Source of the DNA: Isohypsibius dastychi
Lineage: Eukaryota; Tardigrada; Eutardigrada; Parachela; Isohypsibiidae
Assembly: GCA_034696485.1 (NCBI GenBank)
Contig: JAQIWT010001101.1
Span: 1-12,525, forward strand
Direction of reading: 5' to 3'
DNA: 12,525 bases
Shown here: one piece after another, positions 1 through 7,416 of the stretch
Position numbering within the stretch: position 1 is the first letter of the stretch
Layout of the letters: each line of letters starts with the position of its first letter
Program-made: the position numbers and the translations under genes
The notes under the pieces: model-generated
The model's input: the letters and a program-made list of their open reading frames with translations, nothing else
What the model was told of the DNA's origin: nothing
The model's database searches: none

Positions 1-1
1 T

Positions 2-109
2 TTGAATATCGTTAAAAACAAGAAGATAGATTATGATGAAAAGCCTCCGGACGTCGTGAGTAGCACGAGCGGGTTGCACAGCAATTTTTTGAGTGACTAC
101 AGACCATAA
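2..109 (+). CDS. possible C-terminal exon of a gene entering from the left edge
   Basis: Frame 2 is open from the window edge for 35 codons and ends in TAA at 107-109; the other two plus frames stop early. The translation is hydrophilic and charged (it begins LNIVKNKKIDYDEKPPDV and ends NFLSDYRP), which looks like a cytoplasmic or disordered C-terminus. A GTGAGT at 55-60 could instead be a splice donor, in which case the exon would end at 54 and the stop would not be used. No family is recognisable from so little sequence. It would be convergent with the minus-strand gene ending at 303. Seen: open frame and stop. Inferred: that it is coding at all. Confidence 0.35.
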   Translation: MNIVKNKKIDYDEKPPDVVSSTSGLHSNFLSDYRP

Positions 110-159
110 TCTAGTCATTACTTCGTGGTGAAGTCTTCCGAGGTGAGTTTTCGGGAGGA

Positions 160-171
160 GGGGGGGGGGGG
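160..171. repeat. G12 homopolymer tract
   Basis: Twelve consecutive G following a GGGAGGAG stretch, between two convergent gene ends. Similar tracts occur at 3547-3559, 12155-12187 (as C) and 12484-12525. Confidence 0.95.
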
Positions 172-302
172 AGAGATTTAAACTTATCACCGTTGGTATA
201 TTAAACACAGTTGGTACTGTCAACTCTTCTTTTCCTAACCAATCTGTGGATGTGTGAATAGAAAAACCCACTACCATAAGTGCAGCAACATTAAGTTAAA
301 AT

Positions 303-760
303 TCACGCTCCCGTTTGTGCACAAATAGTGAGTACGTGGCCCATTTCCGTCACATCGATGCAAAGCCTGACATCTACTCTGTGAACTGGTGTCAGCATAG
401 TAACAAGGTTGTTTGAATGAGTAGCAAATGACATCGCTGTCCGGAATGTTAGCGTTGAATGGATAATCTCGTCCAGGTATACAGTAGCTGTTGCGATCAA
501 TGTAAATTCTCCTCTGTAGTCAACCATTTACCACGGAGGATATCAAGAGCATCCCATACAAGAGATTCTTTTGGAATAACTCCTTCCTTTCAAGAGTCAA
601 ATCGAAAGGTCAGCCATTGGAAATTCTCAGACAGTTATTACACAGTTATAATCTTAAGACTTCCTGGAACAACAATCCATGGAAGGCGCTTAGTCGAAGT
701 GGTGACAGAGTCCGGACGGCAGCCTGTGAAGAGGCATAATAAAACTATAAGAAACTTCAT
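303..760 (-). CDS. probable small secreted protein, 3 exons, 118 aa, family unknown
   Basis: Read on the minus strand, the ATG at 760 opens with a signal-peptide-like start (MKFLIVLLCLFTGCRP). Three exons join in frame: 760-644, 586-532 and 487-303, with introns of 57 nt (643-587, GTG donor, AAG acceptor) and 44 nt (531-488, GTAAAT donor, CAG acceptor). The stop is TGA at 303-305. A pyrimidine-rich run ending in CAG lies 2 nt upstream of the ATG, which supports this start. The mature part is about 100 residues, with two cysteines near the C-terminus (RLCIDV, LTICAQ). I do not recognise a domain. The AAG acceptor of intron 1 is weak, and a 124-codon open frame overlaps on the plus strand (459-833), so the model is plausible rather than certain. 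A further 3' exon cannot be excluded. Confidence 0.5.
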
Positions 761-1662
761 AGCTGCCACGAACGAAGAAAGCATAAAGAGAGCTAAAGCA
801 GAACGTATCGAAGTTGCAAGGCATCTTCAATAGAGACGCTGACGCTTGCTTTACGGCTTGTCAGGACTTTTCTGGAGGAAACGTCTTGCGCTAGTGCCTT
901 GCAAGTTACACCATGGGGCTCAACAAAAGAACGTGATTGGTATGATGTGTCTTAAGCGGATCAAACCGGTCAGAAATCACGCAGAATAAATAGTCAAAAT
1001 TAATTGGGCATGTCATTTCTCTTTGGCTCAGAACAATGATCAGACTAACAGGTTAATGCTGGAGCCTCAACAAAGTTGTTTGTCTAGGTGAATTTCAGAT
1101 CTTTCCCTGCAATACCCGTGAAAGATCAAGATACCTTCAGGGCTCAGACATTTGGAGATATAATAGACCCTTTGAACCATCTTATCGTTAAGACTGCAGA
1201 AACAATATGAGTAGATGAAATCATGTGGAACGCGCTGAAATTACTAGATCCACACCTGGATCTACAACTTTTTCTTCGATTTCAAAGCGGGTGCTACGAA
1301 CATTTGCCAACATCGTCGACTGAATGCGGAGATATCTGATGATGAACCGAGTTTAGAAAATGGCTCAGTTTAAAGTAAATGAAGTGATTGATCGCAAGTA
1401 TTGATCACGGAAAACGAGTGGTGACAGATGCGGACAGCTTTGACCCTTTGAATTCGGCCCATGAATATCTGCGCCATATTCTACACCACAAAATTCAGAA
1501 CGAGTAGCTAAAATCAAATTCAAAAAGTCTTTGCAAAAAACGTGTTACTGTACTGTATATGGGACCACATCGAACTGGCCTTTTCGAACAGACCATCGAC
1601 AAGACATTGAAGTCATTCACTTTTCAAATCTGGTCGCACTCTTGCTGTGAGCTATGAAGCGT
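761..1662. other. intergenic stretch, no convincing gene
   Basis: This should contain the 5' flank of the gene at 760-303 and the 3' flank of the RING gene ending at 1663, both minus strand. All six frames are broken by stops. I found no canonical AATAAA for the RING gene. Two short inverted repeats are visible: GATCTTTC/GAAAGATC (1098-1105/1120-1127, 14-nt loop) and TAGATCCA/TGGATCTA (1245-1252/1257-1264, 4-nt loop). Nothing else stands out. Confidence 0.6.
1245..1264. repeat. perfect 8-bp inverted repeat with 4-nt loop
   Basis: TAGATCCA at 1245-1252 is separated by CACC from its exact reverse complement TGGATCTA at 1257-1264. A stem this short is easily chance; no T-run or nearby gene end gives it a clear role. 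Confidence 0.8.
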
Positions 1663-2941
1663 TCAGAGCTTTTGGCGGCAAAACGGACATTCCAGGATAC
1701 CTTGAACTTCTATCCACGGATCAACACACGCCGTGTGGAATTCTACGAAGGCAAAATTCATGTCACCAGTGCGTACAGAGAGGCACTGAACTCACCATGT
1801 TTGCAGTGAATTAAAGAGCGAACCAGGTCCCCATACTCAAAACTTTCTCGGCAAATAGCACAATCTTCGCCGTTTGGAACACCGAACTCGCGCACTAGCT
1901 GACGGGCAAGAACTGTCCTCCTCCGCGAACGAGTGATTCTTTTCGCCAAGTTTTGACAAAATTCCTGCAGCAACAAGGCATTGCAGTGTTTCGGCTATAT
2001 CAAAATGATGGTTGACGAACTGTTTTCTCAAGAACGAAGACGCAAAAAAGCATATCAGCACCCACGACCGAAAAAGTAGATAGGAATATTAACGTGACCC
2101 TCACGTTACTGCAGGCTGTGGATTTGTATTTTGGTGTAGCACACACGTTTACTTTGGTGACGTCTGTGGATTGGAGAACAGACTGGAAGAGGAGACTTTG
2201 GTTCTTCTCAAGAATGGTAAGTGGAATAGGCAGGATTCCAAAACGATGTTCGAATTCCGATATGTTCCACATCGCTTCATTGGTCAGCAAAATCACTGCT
2301 ATCGGAGGTCGTTGAACATCCAGCTGCATCATCTACGGTAGAAACCATTTTCTTTCGACAAATGTTTCAATCAGGGCCTTCAGCTCTTCGAAAACTTGGC
2401 GACGTTTCGAATTACATGACAGTTCGGGAACGTACAACTGGTGTTGACTCACAAGCAGCATTCATTCAGCAAACATTCCAAACAAATTCAAAATAAATTC
2501 AACCTCTAGGCATTTTGCTCGATTCAGTATATGGCAAGAGCCCAACAGATTTTTGACGAACCTCCGTCAAATTCTTCGAATCCAACGAGTTGGAGAAGAC
2601 CAGAACAAATTCTTCGCTTGGCTGGATAAATCTAACTGCCAAAAAATCAGTTATCACCAACAGTCCAGAAAACGATGCTTCTCCGAAGGGATTCACAGTG
2701 GCGGTCACTCCAAAAAACTGCGGAGCCACCGTGAAATTTGCAGTTTGATGTTTATCCGAGATGTTTAATTGGCCAGACTACAATATTGTGAAAAAATGAA
2801 GTTCTAAACAAACCATTAAAATTCATTTCGCACCAGCTGGATCTGTGTGGTTGACGGGTAAATGTAACAGTAGTTCACCATGTTGTCGCTACTCCAAAAA
2901 CACGTTAGTCCTGGGATCACTATCAAAAGTGGTACGATCAT
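1663..2941 (-). CDS. PA-TM-RING-type RING-H2 E3 ubiquitin ligase
   Basis: The ATG at 2941 gives a signal peptide (MIVPLLIVIPGLTCFW). Exon 1 is 2941-2834, followed by a 56-nt intron and exon 2 from 2777. The first PA-like half (APQFFGVTATVNPFGEASF) leads to a second half in the exon at about 2332-2021 (IAVILLTNEAMWN, then ILPIPLTILEKNQ), a membrane segment (VTLIFLSTFSVVGADMLFC...) and, after a 56-nt intron (2020-1965), a basic stretch (ITRSRRRTVLARQ). The RING-H2 spans exons 1964-1796 and 1742-1663: CAIC, then CKHEFHTAC, then CPFC, with the last intron (1795-1743, 53 nt) inside the H2 loop. Stop TGA is 1665-1663. This order matches the RNF13/Goliath family, which ubiquitinates targets at endosomal or ER membranes. 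The middle, 2560-2333, is unresolved: several donor/acceptor pairs are possible and an in-frame TAG sits at 2335-2333. RING identity is firm; the full exon chain is not. Confidence 0.82.
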
Positions 2942-3546
2942 GACAAGACTCTCGATTTGCTCCAACATTGTCCACGGCTGATGGAAATGGTAATTGAGTT
3001 TGTCAGCTGAAATATTCTATCTTGGATTGCGAGAGAATATGGAACATTGAAAATCAATACTTCAGAGCTGGCGAGACAAGCAAAGCAGATGTCAGCCACT
3101 GGCTTGGCGATTGGGAATAAACGAAAAATCCACCCAACGCACGAGAGAGAGAGCATGTACAGTACTACCATCACATTTTCTCTATCTCCCTTCCTGGATC
3201 CACTCTTTTGCTGCAGTGGTTAGAGTCAGTCCGAACGGTAGCGAGTGGCCGGCTAGTCATTTGTCCCGATATGTCCTGTATGAAAAGTGTCCGGATGATG
3301 CACAGTTCAGGGCAAAAGCTGGCAAGCCATCGGCTGGGATTTTCGAATTACAAGATTGTCGATTGCTAGTAACAACTGTACAATGACCACAATTTTGATC
3401 AGCACGTTATTCCGCTATTCCACGACGCTGTTTTCACTGGATTCTACGCTGAAGGGGGTTTTTTCGCTAGTTTTATGGCAGAAAACGATATATTTCCTAA
3501 TGTCTCAAATATTCTGTAATACACAACTGTTCGGTGGGGGATATGT

Positions 3547-3559
3547 GGGGGGGGGGGGG
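3547..3559. repeat. G13 homopolymer tract
   Basis: Thirteen G after GGTGGGGGATATGT, so the whole stretch from about 3534 is G-rich. On the plus strand it could form a quadruplex. It lies in the 3' flank of the NRF-6-like gene, beyond the poly(A) signal. Confidence 0.95.
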
Positions 3560-3805
3560 CTGGTCCAAAATCCATGATCCAGGCTGTTTATCCCTCACTG
3601 GAGAGTTACCCGTGGATATCCCCATCCCGTTTTCTGTGTTAAAATTGTACTGGGAATTAAGAGTTTGTGGTTTAATTGCTCTTGTTTTCTTTTATGTTTG
3701 ATCAAAATGTTGGCGGTTCAAAAATATATTTAGACTCTCGTCCGCGTACTCCTATCAAGGCCGGCAGATGAACCCGACAGCACACAAAATGAATTGGCTA
3801 CAGAA

Positions 3806-3811
3806 TTTATT
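3806..3811 (-). terminator. AATAAA polyadenylation signal of the NRF-6-like gene
   Basis: Plus-strand TTTATT reads AATAAA on the minus strand, 116 nt past the TGA at 3929-3927 of the acyltransferase gene. Position and sequence are canonical. Confidence 0.7.
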
Positions 3812-3926
3812 TGTAAATTGGTTTTAACATGAATTACGTTCCTCTAATGATATTAAAGATCACAGAAAATCAGTATCAGAAAAATGCTGCTCAAATCTAC
3901 AGTATGGTAGCTTCCGATGAGGCAGT

Positions 3927-6836
3927 TCAGCTTGACTTTGACCGGCCAAGTCGATTTTTCAAGATCTTTTCCAGTCCGAGCAGCGGCGCTTCGCAGCCGA
4001 CGCTGAAGATGAATGCGAATCCATAGGTGATCGATATCGTTCCGAAGAAGACATATATCTGTGCCACAAAAATGGTCATCAATAGAACTCGCAGACGGGT
4101 TAACCATACCGATTCTAAATGCGAAAAATCGGTGGTGGTTGTCCGGGAAGAAAAGTATAAAAAAAGCATTGCATAATGAATCAAGTAGCAGCTGTATGTC
4201 AGCCGGCTCAATGGAACGAAAACATTCCACGAAAGGATCGTGTTAATAAATCCTGAAAAAATCACCCCTTGTTTCACACGTCAAATGTCGAACGTGATGA
4301 GTCGCACCTCCGTAACCTTGAACGCAAGCGAAGATGACCCAACATACACACACCGCCCACACGTTGCGACGTAGTACGTTGTACACAGTTGCAACCGGCA
4401 GTGTTAGTTGCTTGGTCCCGTTATTAACTTCATAAAGGCCATAAACAACAGCCAGCGCCGAAATTGTCGCGATCATCCACAAGATGAACACAACATCTCT
4501 CCTCAGTCGAGGTGCGTTGTTTTTTCGACAGCATGCTAAAATGTATCCGCAGAGCATGCCAATAAGGTAGGGTCCGATGCGGGTCCATGGTTTTGTGTAG
4601 TAGGTGTTATAGTATAGATCGTTTTGAACAGGATCGCCTTGCCTGAAAACAGCAACTTCAAAGACGTCGTGAGAAACAGTGAGTTACTGAGAGATTGTAT
4701 CATACGTCGCTGGACCATTTCCAATCTGACTTGGGAAGCGGATGTCATTTTCCATCAGGATCACCGCTGTGGTGACTATGTGAGCGGCGAATATCACAGC
4801 AAGAAAAAGAAGCCCGACATTGCGCCGTCTGTATCGGACATATTGAACACAAACGTGATCGGTGAAACGGAAAGTCTTACTTGACCAATGGAAACAGGAT
4901 CAACGGACTGATCCAGTAAAACTGCATATCGTTTGCGAGATACCATGTCCATCCCATACACTGAAAAGCCAAACCCGATTAATTGACGCATGTTAATACG
5001 GATAAGTTACAAAATCAGGATTCAGATTTTTAGCCACGGAAAAACCGATGCATAAATCGAAATCAAGCGTTAGGTCATAACGGACCATGCTTCGAACGTT
5101 GACAAGATTGTTGATGTAGAGAAAGTTCGTCCACCAATTTTCTTGACAATTGTCGTTTTCAAATTCCGGAATACCATTTGGATTCCATTGTGGTCCAGTG
5201 GCAAAGTAACGGAATAACACGACATAAACCGCCATCAGAACCGCATAAACGGCACTTATTCTAAACAGCCAGTTAATCTGTGATTGAAATGACGAAACTT
5301 CTGAAGTTGAAGCTTACCGCCAATATCGATGTAAATAGAAGTAGACCACCGACAGCTTTTTGGTCTTTTCGTAATTCAAGACGAACAGATAAGACACCAG
5401 CAAACCACTGAAATGTATCCAGTCTGCAACTCGTTTCATTGAAAATAATTCATGGCGTCACGACATACCTCATGACGAAAAACGTGTCAACCGATACGGA
5501 AGCATTTGAAATCGGCTGGAACCAGAAGAGTCCCATGATATCTGATGCGATGAACATGTTCCCTGTAAAGTTGACCGTATTGCGCGTGCGAATACACTCT
5601 CGGAAGAAACGGTTATTTCGAACTTGTGCTGATGTAGCCCATGGCGTATGAGTGACCAATTATAACCCATGTCATGCTGAGGAATCTTATTCCGTGTATA
5701 CACGACAGCGAGTTGTCAGCTTTGGAGATGTGGAAAATTTTCCGGGAATTTGAGTACAGACTGAACGACAACAGGATCTCGGCCCATATATCTGGAAACA
5801 GAAGGATGTGGCTGAGAACCCATGCAAAAGAGCTGAATTTCAAGCGCTTACTTTTGGTTCCATTGGTGGCTGATCTGGCATCAACTGGTGATTGCAACAG
5901 AGGTGCCTCATCATCATCCGCCTTGGGCTTTAGTGCCCGGCTTTGTATCATAATGTCAAAGCAAGTAGCAGCGATCAGAATGACTCCAAAAACACCAAGA
6001 ATGGTCCTGAAAATCACCAACTGTCTGATTTCTGACATCTCTGAGTGACTGCATCAACTTACAACAGAACAACTGCTTTTGTGTCATATTCCACCTTATC
6101 CGGCTGGCACACAGTAGAGCGAACCTCTCTCGTTGAATTCAGCATGTTGTTGAGTTCGGCCACAACTGTACAAATTCAAACTTATTTTGGTAGGGACAGG
6201 TTGAAAGGTCACACCGTTTTCAGCGAGCTGTCGAACGTCCGCATCGTCACAAATATCAGGCACGCATAATCCATAACGAAATCCTACAACTTGCTACAGC
6301 AAAAGCAGCAGAAATAAAAAGATCAAAATTGATGATCAGGTATTTCCCTTACATTTTCACCACGATCTTCTGGCCGGCCAATGGTAGCCAAACAATATTT
6401 GCCGCTATATGATACGTTTCTATTCGGAACATTCTTGATGGATCGACATTGGGGGAAGGAGCCAAGCCACACTAGATTTCCATCGAGAATACCCGACTCT
6501 GGTTTCCCCATGGCATCCAAAACTAAAACAAACAACGTTTACAATAAAGTTCACTAGACTAGAGCGGAGGTTTGAGTTACATTCCAGGGCCGGTCGGGAT
6601 TTTTGTCGAACTCCATCAATGATAAACTGGATGCTCTCTGCACATTTGGAAGTTACGTTCGTATTCCACGCTGAATCCGCTTCTGCAATGTCGACCAGAT
6701 TGTGATAGAGGGTATGAAATGAAGTAAGAATGTCCTCGTGGAACGCGGGATCGATGGTTTGCGGTGGCTGCCTTCCCATACCAAATGCCACCTCAGCCAA
6801 ACATCCAAGCAATACAAGGGCTTCTTTGAAATACAT
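3927..6836 (-). CDS. nose resistant to fluoxetine (NRF-6)-like multipass acyltransferase, 11 exons, ~750 aa
   Basis: Eleven exons join in frame: 6836-6581, 6522-6353, 6293-6125, 6040-5624, 5562-5469, 5407-5318, 5260-5086, 4960-4881, 4828-4688, 4642-4308 and 4252-3927; introns are 45-125 nt, all GT-AG. Residues 1-20 are a signal peptide, with TAA directly before the ATG. The NRF N-terminal domain (about 60-190) carries six cysteines (65, 111, 129, 152, 157, 186) and DAMGKPESGILDGN. After a first membrane helix comes an acyltransferase-3 domain: GIRFLSMTWVIIGHS (about 315-329, His likely catalytic by family), VSVDTFFVMSGLLVSYLF, LHRYWRISAVYA, CMGWTWYLANDMQFYW, KPWTRIGPYLIG and PLSRLTYSCYLIH. 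About 11 membrane helices are predicted by eye. In C. elegans, NRF-6 relatives act in intestine and hypodermis in drug response and yolk or lipid transport; the acyl substrate is unknown. The exon 3/4 junction is the least certain: the acceptor could be at 6041 or 6032, a 3-residue difference. Confidence 0.96.
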
Positions 6837-7416
6837 TTATTTAACTGTAGTAGAAATAATTCGAATCAGATACAAGCGTGCAAGGGAAGACTAGTTTGCA
6901 GTGTTGACATTAATCAATAGCGCACAGCTGAGCTGACGGCCCTATCTGTCAAACGATTAAAGCGTAGATAACAGTTCATGGATGTGAAAAAGTAGGCCAT
7001 TGTAAACCTTTTCATTCCAGCAAAGCAGAAAGTCAGGCTCATTGTCAAGCGGATAAAATGATTGCACCAAATCCGGTTCATGACTACACTAGCGTCAGCC
7101 GGAGTTTTACAAGCAAACATAAGAGCTTTCTTCCTGTTCCTGGAACCTAATCATCCGTAATTTTGTTTTACACGGTGTTGCCCTTCTATATGGTATTGTA
7201 TATGGTTGTATACCACCGGGGGGCTTAAACCGCGTGGGGATGGTGTTCCGTGTCCATTTTCCGTTGAATAATCCATTCGTCCGAGGATCACGGTTAAAAA
7301 CGTTACCGTAAGGACTACCTAAACTAGCTAGCAAAAACCAAGTCGGCTAGACTACAACTGTGAGCTAGGTCAACCGAACGGGTCCCATAATGGATGTCAA
7401 TAGCAGTACTGTTATT
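6837..7416. other. intergenic region between NRF-6-like and cadherin genes
   Basis: This holds the 3' flank of the cadherin gene and the 5' flank of the acyltransferase gene, both minus strand. Two short minus-strand open frames (7334-7107 and 7120-6914) show no domain or signal peptide and I do not call them. No canonical AATAAA for the cadherin gene is seen; the only nearby match overlaps the acyltransferase start codon. A splice-acceptor-like TACTACAG ends 8 nt before the ATG at 6836. Confidence 0.55.
6845..6855 (-). promoter_or_regulatory. 3' splice-site-like sequence just upstream of the NRF-6-like ATG
   Basis: On the minus strand TTTCTACTACAG ends 8 nt before the start codon, with TAA immediately before ATG. 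It could be the acceptor of a 5' UTR intron or a spliced-leader trans-splice site. Only the sequence match is seen. Confidence 0.5.

Larger units (their letters stand above)
2942..3926. other. intergenic region between RING ligase and NRF-6-like genes
   Basis: This is the 5' flank of the RING gene and the 3' flank of the acyltransferase gene. It contains a short GA run (about 3142-3153), a G13 tract at 3547-3559 and the minus-strand poly(A) signal at 3811-3806. Between about 3190 and 3390 several frames on both strands lack stops, including the plus frame 3111-3386, but none shows a recognisable domain, a good start or a consistent splice chain. No gene is called. Confidence 0.55.

Noticed and set aside
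459-833. 124-codon plus-strand open frame
   Set aside because: It overlaps the minus-strand secreted-protein model, has no domain, signal peptide or start context, and its translation is basic and low in structure. The minus model has a signal peptide and two in-frame introns. Still possible, so the minus gene is held at 0.5.
2938-3174. Minus-strand frame with hydrophobic start just upstream of the RING gene
   Set aside because: It is in a different frame from the signal-peptide ATG at 2941 and ends in TGA overlapping it. It looks like 5' flank.
3111-3386. 91-codon plus-strand open frame, with other open frames overlapping on both strands
   Set aside because: No recognisable motif, and several frames are equally open, so openness is not evidence of coding here.
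6835-6842. AATAAA on the minus strand overlapping the acyltransferase start codon, as poly(A) signal of the cadherin gene
   Set aside because: It would put the cleavage site inside the next gene and give a 580-nt 3' UTR; more likely chance in TTAAATAAATG.
6914-7334. Two overlapping-edge minus-strand frames between cadherin and acyltransferase genes
   Set aside because: No domain, no signal peptide, no splice connection to either neighbour; likely 3' and 5' flanking sequence.
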